From JACCYX01 sp964610045 (GTDB taxonomy: Bacteria; Chloroflexota; Chloroflexia; Thermomicrobiales; UBA6265), in assembly GCA_964610045.1 (NCBI GenBank), contig CAZSUN010000024.1, forward strand, positions 1 through 41,580: a stretch of DNA of 41,580 nucleotides, given 5' to 3'. Shown here one piece after another: positions 1 through 7,925 of this stretch. Below the pieces are notes generated by a model. That model was not told the DNA's origin. It made no database searches and saw only the letters and a list, made by a program, of their open reading frames with translations. The position numbers and the translations under genes were made by a program. The stretch's first letter is position 1, and every line of letters begins with the position of its first letter.

Positions 1-656
1 CCATTCAGGTTCGGGCGGCGAGGCGGCACCACCTTGCGGGCAATCTCGTTGGAACGCCACGACCGGCTCCGTTCCCGGCGTCCGGTTGGCGTCCTCCCCA
101 CCGCGTCGGCGGAACGTCGCCTCAGGGCGGCTGGGCAGCGATGGCAGGTGGCGCAGACGATGTGGTGGCCACCGCCCCGTGCGGTGGCGGAGATGAGCCA
201 GGAGGGGATGTCCCGCTTGCGGGAGAGACGCGACTGGGCACGGTCCCCGCACGTCACCACTGCCGCGTTCTCAGATGTGTCTGTACTTCTACAGGTCTAT
301 CGATGAACGGTTCACACCCTTGGCGAACCGTTCTCTTACCTGTTCGCCTCCATATTCAACGTAGGGGCCGACGGCCCGTGGATGAGTCTTCGATTACGCA
401 ATGGGCTGGCCATGTGCCGCGCTCATGGCACACATTCCACCGATCCTTGCGTTCCTCTGGGCAGGACTACCGCGTCGAAGATCGCACAGGCCGGTCGATA
501 ACCGTGGGCAAATGCGGAATACCGGACACCCCCGCATCAACTCCGCATTACTGAATTTCCTTCATCTCGGGGAGAAATGGGGTAATTGCTTAAATGCAGG
601 TGAACATTGCGCATACACGGTGCATTGCCACTTCCGGCAACTCCGGACTCGCGTCG
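1..656. other. Stretch without a convincing gene
   Basis: Open frames exist here, but they give arginine-rich, low-complexity translations with no recognisable domain, and none has a good ribosome binding site. The stretch lies downstream of the minus-strand metH/metF-like gene. It holds three dyads: a 5-bp one at 281-294, two palindromic 9-mers at 305-313 and 325-333, and an 8-bp inverted repeat at 511-518/542-549. The part from 545 to 620 is visibly richer in A and T. I see no tRNA or known RNA. Confidence 0.5.
305..333. promoter_or_regulatory. Tandem palindromes GAACGGTTC / GAACCGTTC
   Basis: Each 9-mer is itself a palindrome around one central base (GAAC-N-GTTC), and the two are reverse complements of each other. 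Their centres are 20 bp apart, about two helical turns, which would suit two dimers on one DNA face. No gene start nearby explains it, so an operator role is only inferred. Confidence 0.3.
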
Positions 657-2564
657 CTACCCCAACCGCTCCGCGCGCGCCGGTGAGTCCGGCACAACTT
701 CTAGGACCTCTGCCGCCACCTCGTACCGTCCGAAGGAGGGCATCAGGTACACACCCTGCGCATGAGGCATCAGGCTCAGCAGCAGCTCCTGCGCCATTTC
801 CACCCCTTCACGCCGACCGTTCGCACCCGCCTTGCGCATGCGCTCGCGGGCGGACTCCGTCAATGTGATCCCGGGCACCTCGTTGTGGAGGAATTCAGCG
901 TGCTTCGAGCTTTGCAGCGGGAGAATCCCCACCATCACCGGCAACGGCAGGTGGTCCGCGCCGTACACATCGAGGAAGGTCTTCCAGACCTGCACGTCGA
1001 AGATTGGTTGGGTCATCACGAAGTCCGCCCCTGCCTCGATCTTTGCCCGGAGGCGGCGTGCTTCGTCCTCGAGGTCGGGCTTGGTCGGATCGACCGCACA
1101 GGCAATCGTGAACCGTGCCGCCCGCCCGATCGATGCCCCCGACGAGTCGGCCCCGGCATTCATGTGCCGGATGATATGGATCAGCCCGATCGAGTCGACA
1201 TCATAGACGGCGCTGGAATTGGCGTAGTCGCCCAGACTCGGCGGATCGCCGGTCAGCGCGAGGATGTTGCGGACACCCACGGCGTGGGCGCCAAGCAGTT
1301 CCGACTGCAATCCCATCAGGGACCGGTCACGCGTGGTGAAGTGGATGATCGTTTCGACCCCGACGTGTTCCTGGATCAGGTAGCAGAGCGTCATCGCGCT
1401 CATCCGCACCCGCGCCATTGGCGAGTCCGCCACATTGATTGCATCCACGCCCGCCGCCTTGAGCAGCCGCGCGCCTTCGAGCGCCTTCTCGGGGTTGAGT
1501 CCTTTCGGCGGGTCGATTTCCACGCACTTCAGGAAGGTGTTTCCGAGTTTTGCGGCGACCCTGGTTTCCGCATCCATATCCATGATGATGGCCGGTCGCC
1601 GCGCCGCCTTGACCGGGACGGGTCTTGTCCCCTGGGGCTGGACCGCTCCGTTCCCGGCGTTGATTTCGTCGACAACCGTCCGCATCGCCGCGATATGCTC
1701 CGGTGTCGTTCCGCAGCACCCGCCGATGAGCCGGGCTCCGGCATCCGCCGCCTTTCGGGCGAAATCGGCGAAATACTCGGGGGACGTCTGGTACACGATT
1801 CGTGATCCGACCCGGGTCGGCCACCCGGCGTTCGGCATCGCCGCCAGCCAGGGACGATTGGTTCCTTCCGGAAGTCGCTGCACCTCGTCCCGCATCTTTG
1901 CGATCACCGTCAGGAGCCGCTGCGGACCAACGGAGCAGTTTGCGCCGATGACCTCGATGTTGCGGGCTGCCAGTTCACGCACGATCTCCTCGGGCTGGCG
2001 GCCCGAAAGCGTTCGTCCATCTTCGGCGAACGTCATCATCGCCACGATCGGCAGGTCGGAGCAGGCGCGCGCGGCATCGATCGCGCAGTTCATTTCGGTC
2101 AGGCTGCCCATCGTCTCGATGACCAGGGCATCGACGCCAGCTTCGAGCAGGTATTCGATTTGCTCGCGGAATCCCGCCACTGCTTCGTCGCGCGTGAGGG
2201 TTCCGAATGGCGCCATCGGCCGGCCCGACGGACCCACCGAGCCGGCCACGATCACCGTCGTGCCGCCAATCTCCCGCTCTTCCCGCGCCAGGCGGACAGC
2301 CCGCTTGTTGAGATCGCGAACGTTGGCGTGTTGTCCATACGCCGCAAGCCGGAACCGGTTGCCGCCGAAGGTGTTGGTCTCGATCATGTCCGCCCCGGCC
2401 GCGATGTAGGCGCGATGGATTTCGGAGACGGATTGTGGTGCCTGGACGTTTGCCAGTTCCAGACAGTCTTCAGCTGCGTGCCCGGCGGCGAACAGCATGG
2501 TGCCCATCGCGCCGTCGGAGAGGACGATGCCGGATTCGAGACGGTCGAGCAGGGGATGTGCCAT
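657..2564 (-). CDS. Bifunctional homocysteine S-methyltransferase / 5,10-methylenetetrahydrofolate reductase
   Basis: The 635-residue protein fuses two cytosolic enzymes of the one-carbon and methionine pathway. Residues 1-300 are a homocysteine S-methyltransferase barrel with the three zinc ligands visible: Cys210 in GANCSVGP, and Cys283-Cys284 in GGCCGTTPEH. Residues 335-625 are a methylene-THF reductase barrel with the putative catalytic Glu349 in VEIDPPKG and the LTGDPP motif. The order and length match the Bacillus YitJ type (about 610 residues). There is no cobalamin domain, so this is not a full MetH. The ATG at 2564 starts right at the conserved N-terminus; the ribosome binding site is weak. 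The gene stands alone and diverges from the cyanophycin genes. Whether the methyl donor is methyl-THF or a compound such as S-methylmethionine cannot be told from sequence. I saw no SAM or cobalamin riboswitch in the 5' region. Confidence 0.93.
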   Translation of the reverse strand: MAHPLLDRLESGIVLSDGAMGTMLFAAGHAAEDCLELANVQAPQSVSEIHRAYIAAGADMIETNTFGGNRFRLAAYGQHANVRDLNKRAVRLAREEREIGGTTVIVAGSVGPSGRPMAPFGTLTRDEAVAGFREQIEYLLEAGVDALVIETMGSLTEMNCAIDAARACSDLPIVAMMTFAEDGRTLSGRQPEEIVRELAARNIEVIGANCSVGPQRLLTVIAKMRDEVQRLPEGTNRPWLAAMPNAGWPTRVGSRIVYQTSPEYFADFARKAADAGARLIGGCCGTTPEHIAAMRTVVDEINAGNGAVQPQGTRPVPVKAARRPAIIMDMDAETRVAAKLGNTFLKCVEIDPPKGLNPEKALEGARLLKAAGVDAINVADSPMARVRMSAMTLCYLIQEHVGVETIIHFTTRDRSLMGLQSELLGAHAVGVRNILALTGDPPSLGDYANSSAVYDVDSIGLIHIIRHMNAGADSSGASIGRAARFTIACAVDPTKPDLEDEARRLRAKIEAGADFVMTQPIFDVQVWKTFLDVYGADHLPLPVMVGILPLQSSKHAEFLHNEVPGITLTESARERMRKAGANGRREGVEMAQELLLSLMPHAQGVYLMPSFGRYEVAAEVLEVVPDSPARAERLG

Positions 2565-2692
2565 GTGTGGTCACCAATGCAGGGTACGGGTGCGTCCCAC
2601 GGGCCACCGCCAGGCGTGCCGGGCAGCCGCTTCGTCAATGGCGGTCATGATAGTTCATCAATGGTTGGGGACATCGCGCGCGCACCAGCCGA

Positions 2693-2722
2693 TTGACGGT
2701 ACCGGTCCGGTCGGGGTACATT
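2693..2722 (+). promoter_or_regulatory. Sigma-70-type promoter for the cyanophycin genes
   Basis: TTGACG at 2693-2698 and TACATT at 2717-2722 are separated by 18 bp, giving a good match to the vegetative consensus. The expected start near 2729 leaves a leader of about 105 nt before cyanophycinase. The site lies in the 271-bp divergent region shared with the upstream minus-strand gene. Confidence 0.5.
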
Positions 2723-2835
2723 CGGGCGCGAAGAAGCACCAGCGATGTGGAACGTTCAATGCCGTGCGTTCCGGGTCACGCGCCCCGGTGTCCTTGCCAC
2801 ATCCTCCTCTCTGCCAGAACAGGATCTCGCGACTC

Positions 2836-3687
2836 ATGTCCATCTCCGAAGCGCCAGCGTCGTCCGAACGCGCGATGTCGACCGTGTCGTCGGCAACCCG
2901 CCGCGGAATCCTGATGCCGATCGGCGGCGCCGAGGACAAGCTCGACGACAAGATCATCCTCTCGACGTTTGCCCAGCTCGCCGGTGGCAAGCACGCACGG
3001 ATCGTGATCGTGCCGACCGCCTCGTCGATCGAGACGGCCGGCCTGCGCTACAAGGCGATCTTCCTCGGGATGGGCGTCGCGGAGGCCGAGGTCGTCTACA
3101 TCGGCGACCGCACGGACGCCAACAGCGACGAGGTGGTCGACCACGTCCGCCGCGCCACCGGCATCTTCCTGACCGGTGGCAACCAGATGCGCCTCTCCGC
3201 CATGATCGGCGGCACCCGGTTCGAGCAGGTGGTCCGCGAGGCCAACCAGAACGGCGTGATCGTGGCTGGAACCAGCGCCGGTGCGTCGATCCTGTCGGCG
3301 CATATGGTCGCCCTGGGCGCCAGCGGCGGTACACCCAAGCTGCGGATGGCGCAGATGGTCGCCGGGTTCGGCCTGATTTCCAACGTCATCATCGACCAGC
3401 ACTTCCGCCAGCGGGACAGGATCGGCCGGTTGCTCGCGCTCGTTGCCAGCAACCCCGGTCTCCTTGGTCTCGGGATCGACGAGGACACCGCCGCCATCAT
3501 CGACGACCAGGGCGTGATCGAGGTCCTCGGCCGTCACAGCGTCACCATCGTCGACGGTTCCGAAATCTTCAGCGACATCTTCCAGGTGAAGGCCTACGGC
3601 GAGATCACGGTGAGCAACGCAAGGCTCCACCTGTTGACGCCGGGCCGCCGTTTCGACATGACCACCCGGCGGCTCGTCACGGGCTGA
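2836..3687 (+). CDS. cphB: Cyanophycinase (peptidase family S51)
   Basis: This cytosolic serine exopeptidase cuts cyanophycin, the aspartate-arginine storage polymer, into beta-Asp-Arg dipeptides. The protein has 283 residues, normal for the family. Visible marks are GGAEDK near residue 30, TGGNQ near 113-116, the nucleophile Ser147 in AGTSAGAS, His189 in DQHF, and Glu216 in GIDEDTA. The ATG at 2836 was chosen because AGGAT lies about ten bases upstream; a second in-frame ATG at 2875 is less well placed. The gene is 129 bp upstream of cyanophycin synthetase on the same strand, so breakdown and synthesis genes form one locus. A perfect hairpin sits between them. No signal peptide is seen, which fits intracellular use of the polymer. 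Confidence 0.93.
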   Translation: MSISEAPASSERAMSTVSSATRRGILMPIGGAEDKLDDKIILSTFAQLAGGKHARIVIVPTASSIETAGLRYKAIFLGMGVAEAEVVYIGDRTDANSDEVVDHVRRATGIFLTGGNQMRLSAMIGGTRFEQVVREANQNGVIVAGTSAGASILSAHMVALGASGGTPKLRMAQMVAGFGLISNVIIDQHFRQRDRIGRLLALVASNPGLLGLGIDEDTAAIIDDQGVIEVLGRHSVTIVDGSEIFSDIFQVKAYGEITVSNARLHLLTPGRRFDMTTRRLVTG

Positions 3688-3704
3688 TCGTCTGCGCCCC
3701 GGCG

Positions 3705-3736
3705 TCCCGTGATCGCGTATCATCGCGATCACGGGA
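3705..3736. repeat. Perfect 13-bp inverted repeat between cphB and cphA
   Basis: Arms 3705-3717 and 3724-3736 are exact reverse complements around the loop TATCAT. The element starts 18 bp after the cphB stop. No run of T follows on the plus strand, so it is not a classical intrinsic terminator. It could be a pause or attenuation site, an mRNA processing or stabilising hairpin, or an operator. Confidence 0.7.
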
Positions 3737-3816
3737 GTTGGCGTTGTCGACGGGGCAGTTGCCCGTATCGGCTGACGCGGACCGGTTTCGTTCGAGGGCA
3801 GGACGGAGGGCGCCCA

Positions 3817-6453
3817 GTGCTGGAAATCCGCGACACAGCCGTTTTCCGCGGGCCGAACATTTGGGCCAGAATGCCGGTCATTCACTACGTCGTCGATATC
3901 GGCGAACTCGAGGACCGGCCCTCGAACAAAATTCCCGGCTTCTACGAGGAACTCGTCGAACTCATCCCATCCCTCTACGACCACGGCTGTTCGATCGGCA
4001 AGCCGGGCGGCTTCCTGAAGCGGCTGCGCGAAGGTACCTGGATGGGCCATGTGATGGAGCACGTCGCGCTCGAGGTCCAGAACCTCGCTGGCGCCGAAGT
4101 GATCCGCGGCAAGACCCGTGGTACGGGCGAACGGGGCGTCTACAACGTCACATTCCAGTTCGACCAGGAAGATGTCGGGCTCGCGGCGGGCCAACTCGCC
4201 CTCCGGCTGCTGAATCACCTGATCTACCAAACCGAACCAGGATTCGACTACCAGGCCGAACTTGAAAAGGTCATCAAGGTGGCTGAGCGCCTGGCCTACG
4301 GTCCCTCCACCGGCGCCATTGTCCAGGAGGCGCAGCGCCGTGGCATTCCGGTGCTCCGGCTCGATCCCCGTCGCTCGCTGGTCCAACTTGGGCATGGCAT
4401 GCACCAGCGCCGGATCTGGGCGACCGTCACGTCCGAAACAGCCAACATCGCGGTCGAGGTCGCCAGCAACAAGGAACTCACCAACCGCCTGCTGCACGAA
4501 GTCGGCATCCCCGTCCCGCGGGCCCAGACCGTGTCGAATCTGAACGAGGCGATCCGGGCAGCGCGGCGTATCAAGTACCCGGTCGTGCTCAAGCCCGGCG
4601 ACGGGAATCACGGTCGCGGCGTGTGCATCAACCTGACCAGTGACGATGAGGTGACCGAGTTCTTCCCGGTCGCCCAGCGGGAAAGCCGGGCTGGGGCAGT
4701 CATCGTCGAGAGCTTCATTACCGGCAAGGACTACCGCATCCTGGTCGTCAACAACGAGGTCATCGCCGTCGCCGAGCGTGTGCCCGCGCATGTCGTCGGG
4801 GATGGCATTCACACCGTGCGACAGTTGATCGACCGCACCAACAGCGATCCCCGGCGTGGGGTGGGACACGAGAAGATCCTGACCCGGATCTCGATCGACG
4901 AGCAGACGATCGAGGTGCTGGAGCGTTCCGGGATGGGTCTCGATGACGTCCCCGCTGCCGACGAGTTCGTCCAGCTGAAGTTCACCGGCAACATGAGCAC
5001 GGGCGGCACCTCGATCGACCGCACCGACGACATCCATCCCGACAACGTCGAAATCGCCCGCCAGGCCGCGATGGTCGTCGGGCTCGACATCGCCGGGATC
5101 GATTTCATCGCGCCGGATATCTCAGAATCCGTCCGGCAGTCGGGCGGGGCCATCGTCGAGGTCAATGCCGGCCCTGGATTCCGGATGCACACGCACCCGA
5201 CGGAAGGGCATCCCCGCCACGTCGGGCGGGCGGTGGTCGACATGCTCTTCCCTCGGGCCCAGTCTGCCCGGGTGCCGCTCGTGGCGGTGACCGGAACCAA
5301 CGGCAAAACCACCACCTCGCGCATGATCGCGCACATCATGAAAACCACTGGCCGCCGAGTGGGCCTGACGACCACCGATGGTATCTACATCGATGGCACC
5401 CAGATCATGACGGGGGACATGAGCGGACCCACCAGCGCCCGCATGGTCCTCAAGAACCCGACCATCGACTATGCAGTCCTCGAAACGGCACGCGGCGGCA
5501 TCCTGCGGTCCGGTCTCGGCTTCGACCGCTGCAATATCGCGGTCGTCACCAACGTCACCAGCGACCACCTCGGCCTGAAGGGCATCGACACCCTGGCGGA
5601 ACTGGCCAGGGTAAAGGCGGTCGTGCCCCAGAGTGTCCTGCGTGAGGGCGCCAGTGTCCTGAACGCTGACAACGAGTGGACGGTCCATATGGCCGACACC
5701 GCCCGCGGCGAGATCATCTTCTTCAGCCTGGATGAGGACAACCCGGTCATCCGGGATCACCTGCGCGAGCGGGGACGGGCTGTAGTGCTGCGCGACACCC
5801 GCCAGGGCGAGATGATCACGATCATCGAGCACCGGCGCGAGACTTCGCTGCTCCTCGCCAGTCAGATCCCCGCAACGTTCCAGGGCCGCGCCCGCGTCAA
5901 CATCGCCAACGCGATGGCAGCCGCCAGCGCCGCCCTTGCCGCCGATGTCCAGCTCGACTACATCCGTCAGGCGCTGCGGACGTTCACCAGCAGCTTCTTC
6001 CAGACGCCGGGACGGTTCAATTTGCTCGATCTGGGCGGAAAACGTGTTGTTGTTGACTACTGCCACAACGTTGCGGGCCTGGAGGCCATCGCCGATTTCG
6101 TGCAGCGGATGGAAGCCGACCATACGGTGGCGGTCATCAGCATGCCCGGTGATCGTTCCGATGCCGACATGAACGCCTTTGGCGAACTGGCCGGCAAGAC
6201 CTTCGACAGGATCGTTATCCGGGAAGACGTTAACCGTCGCGGCCGCGAGGATGGGGAGATCGCCGGCATCCTCAAGGAGGCGGTTGGCCGATCGGGCCGC
6301 ACTGGCGATGATGTGCAGATCGTGTTGGAAGAACTTGAAGCCGTCCAGACGGCGATCGAGGTCTCAGGCAAGACCGACCTCGTTGTCCTGATGGTGGACA
6401 AACCTGCCGAAGTCTGGGACATGCTGACCCGGCGTGGCGCTACCGCGCTGTAG
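3817..6453 (+). CDS. cphA: Cyanophycin synthetase
   Basis: This ATP-dependent enzyme polymerises aspartate and arginine into cyanophycin. The 878-residue protein has the three expected parts. An N-terminal domain (about 1-210) opens with LEIRDTAVFRGPNIW. An ATP-grasp domain (about 215-480) contains VVLKPGDGNHGRGV and the metal-binding VEVNAGPG; it adds aspartate. A Mur-ligase-like domain (about 487-878) has the P-loop GTNGKTTT at 493-500 and VTSDHLG; it adds arginine. I chose the GTG at 3817 because GGAGG (3805-3809) lies seven bases upstream and the conserved N-terminus begins there; the frame stays open upstream to 3709. Length and domain order match CphA1 of cyanobacteria. Downstream is a convergent transporter operon. 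Confidence 0.95.
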   Translation: MLEIRDTAVFRGPNIWARMPVIHYVVDIGELEDRPSNKIPGFYEELVELIPSLYDHGCSIGKPGGFLKRLREGTWMGHVMEHVALEVQNLAGAEVIRGKTRGTGERGVYNVTFQFDQEDVGLAAGQLALRLLNHLIYQTEPGFDYQAELEKVIKVAERLAYGPSTGAIVQEAQRRGIPVLRLDPRRSLVQLGHGMHQRRIWATVTSETANIAVEVASNKELTNRLLHEVGIPVPRAQTVSNLNEAIRAARRIKYPVVLKPGDGNHGRGVCINLTSDDEVTEFFPVAQRESRAGAVIVESFITGKDYRILVVNNEVIAVAERVPAHVVGDGIHTVRQLIDRTNSDPRRGVGHEKILTRISIDEQTIEVLERSGMGLDDVPAADEFVQLKFTGNMSTGGTSIDRTDDIHPDNVEIARQAAMVVGLDIAGIDFIAPDISESVRQSGGAIVEVNAGPGFRMHTHPTEGHPRHVGRAVVDMLFPRAQSARVPLVAVTGTNGKTTTSRMIAHIMKTTGRRVGLTTTDGIYIDGTQIMTGDMSGPTSARMVLKNPTIDYAVLETARGGILRSGLGFDRCNIAVVTNVTSDHLGLKGIDTLAELARVKAVVPQSVLREGASVLNADNEWTVHMADTARGEIIFFSLDEDNPVIRDHLRERGRAVVLRDTRQGEMITIIEHRRETSLLLASQIPATFQGRARVNIANAMAAASAALAADVQLDYIRQALRTFTSSFFQTPGRFNLLDLGGKRVVVDYCHNVAGLEAIADFVQRMEADHTVAVISMPGDRSDADMNAFGELAGKTFDRIVIREDVNRRGREDGEIAGILKEAVGRSGRTGDDVQIVLEELEAVQTAIEVSGKTDLVVLMVDKPAEVWDMLTRRGATAL

Positions 6454-6476
6454 GCGAACCGGGAGTCAAGCCGATT

Positions 6477-6502
6477 GTCATTGCGAGCGTAGCGAGGAAT
6501 CT
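6477..6502 (+). repeat. REP-like dispersed repeat, copy 1
   Basis: The unit begins GTCATTGCGAG, contains AGCGAGGAATCT, and lies between two convergent genes. A related copy in the opposite orientation is at 23349-23375. Units of this GTCATTsCGAGC...GCGAgGrATCT type are, as far as I remember, common extragenic repeats in Chloroflexota and other genomes. Its place between convergent genes is typical of such repeats. Confidence 0.5.
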
Positions 6503-6598
6503 GCCCTCAATCCGTGGCAGGACCACGTCGTATGAACGCAGATGATCGCTTTCCCGTGCTCCCTTCGTAGCGGTACTTCCGGTGCGCCATATCAGGTT

Positions 6599-7903
6599 TC
6601 ACGGTGATTGCCTGCGTGCCGGAAGCCCTCCTTTCCCTGTCTCGACGACGTCGTTCGGCAATGCCACGTTGTCCTGAACCACGACCGGCCGGGTCTGGTA
6701 CTGCGTCAACCCCGGAATCAGCCGGGCCATCAGCAGACAGCCCGCCACCGTCGCCAGGCCACCGATCGCGACGGCGGCTGGTGCACCATACATACTGGCC
6801 ATCACCCCGGACCGGATTTCGCCCAGTTGTGGACCCCCACGCGCGAAGGTCGTGTGAGCGGCGGCGATCCTGCCCCGGAACTCCGGCGGTGTGACCAGGT
6901 TCCGGATTGCGTGTCGCATCGCCATGCTGATTGCGTCAGCGGCACCACTGCCTGCCAGCAGCAGGAGTGAGAGCCAAATCGAGGTACTGAGTCCGAACGC
7001 AAAGATACACAGCCCGTAGGACACGATTGCGGCCACGATACCGAAGCCGGGACGGTTCGGTATCGGCAGGACGCTCATCATCAAACTTCCGGCCACCGCG
7101 CCCACCGCCGGTGCGGACAGCAGCAGGCCGAGTCCATCCGGCCCCATGTTCAGGATGTCTTCCGCGAAAATCGGCATCAGGGTCGAAATCGCGGAGAAGA
7201 AGGTTGCGATGAAGTCGATCGTCATCACCGAGAGCAGGATCGGAGTCTGCCAGAGGAACTTCAGGCCGTCGATCACGGCCACGAGGACGTTCGTCGTCTC
7301 GACCACGATGCGTTCCTTGACCGAGATCAACAGCGCGGCGACGATCACGGCGACGAACGAAGCCGTCCCGATCGCATAGGCTGCGGTCAGCCCGGCCGCG
7401 CCGATGATCACCCCGCCGAGGGCAGGACCACCGATCTGCGCGGTTTGCATCGCGAGGTTGAGGACCGTGGATGCGCCGGCAATCTCGTCATGGGGCACCA
7501 GCGCCGGGATCAACGCTTGCCGGGCTGGGCCCGCGAACGAATTGACCGCCGAGGCGACAAAAGTGACCGAATAGATCAGGGTCATCGTCGTCATGTCCAT
7601 TGCCGTCGCGACGAGCAGGACGCCAGTGGTCAGCATCAACAGGATGTGGGTCAGAACCAGGATTGTCCGCCGGTCCCGCCGGTCGGCGATGACCCCGCCG
7701 TAGAGTCCGAAGAAGAGCACCGGAAAGAAGCGGAACAACCCGAGCAGGCCAAGCTTGAGCGGATCGCCTGTAAGTTCGAACACCTGCCAGGTCACTGCCA
7801 CTGTCTGGATTTGGGCGCCCAGGATGGCGATCGTGTCCGCGATCCAGAGTTTGCGGAAGTCACTGTGGCGAAGCGTCTGGAGCGAGTTGCGGCGGGTCGT
7901 CAT
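6599..7903 (-). CDS. MFS transporter (MFS_3 / EntS-like exporter)
   Basis: This is an inner-membrane major facilitator of 434 residues with about twelve hydrophobic helices. The loop between helices 2 and 3 carries the MFS signature as GGVIADRRDRRT. The opening pattern (RHSDFRKLWIADTIAILGAQIQ) is that of the MFS_3 group, which includes enterobactin exporter EntS and many drug or macrolide efflux proteins. The substrate is unknown. The frame is open to a TTG at 7945 that would overlap sulP; I prefer the ATG at 7903, which gives the usual N-terminus and leaves a 22-bp gap. Neither start has a strong ribosome binding site. It is probably the second gene of an operon with the SulP transporter. 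The position of the start is the least certain point. Confidence 0.85.
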   Translation of the reverse strand: MTTRRNSLQTLRHSDFRKLWIADTIAILGAQIQTVAVTWQVFELTGDPLKLGLLGLFRFFPVLFFGLYGGVIADRRDRRTILVLTHILLMLTTGVLLVATAMDMTTMTLIYSVTFVASAVNSFAGPARQALIPALVPHDEIAGASTVLNLAMQTAQIGGPALGGVIIGAAGLTAAYAIGTASFVAVIVAALLISVKERIVVETTNVLVAVIDGLKFLWQTPILLSVMTIDFIATFFSAISTLMPIFAEDILNMGPDGLGLLLSAPAVGAVAGSLMMSVLPIPNRPGFGIVAAIVSYGLCIFAFGLSTSIWLSLLLLAGSGAADAISMAMRHAIRNLVTPPEFRGRIAAAHTTFARGGPQLGEIRSGVMASMYGAPAAVAIGGLATVAGCLLMARLIPGLTQYQTRPVVVQDNVALPNDVVETGKGGLPARRQSP

Positions 7904-7925
7904 GCCGCGGTCCAGTGACGGAGGG

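Noticed and set aside
511..549. Inverted repeats with a spacer of exactly 23 nt at 511-549, 20971-21009 and 41542-41578
   Set aside because: The arms share no sequence and lie in different settings, so the equal spacing is most likely chance.
401..868. Plus-strand frame across the end of the methyltransferase gene
   Set aside because: It overlaps a well-supported gene on the other strand; the translation is Pro/Arg/Ala-rich with no homology that I can see.
762..1805. Long plus-strand frame over the methyltransferase/MTHFR gene
   Set aside because: It is an antisense shadow with no recognisable motif or ribosome binding site.
2565..2700. Possible SAM, SAH or cobalamin riboswitch before the methionine-related gene
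   Set aside because: No conserved core of any of these classes could be found on the minus strand.
2776..5037. Very long open frame on the minus strand across the cyanophycin genes
   Set aside because: It is an antisense shadow of high-GC coding DNA. The translation is rich in D, V and R without any domain, while the plus strand encodes clear CphB and CphA.
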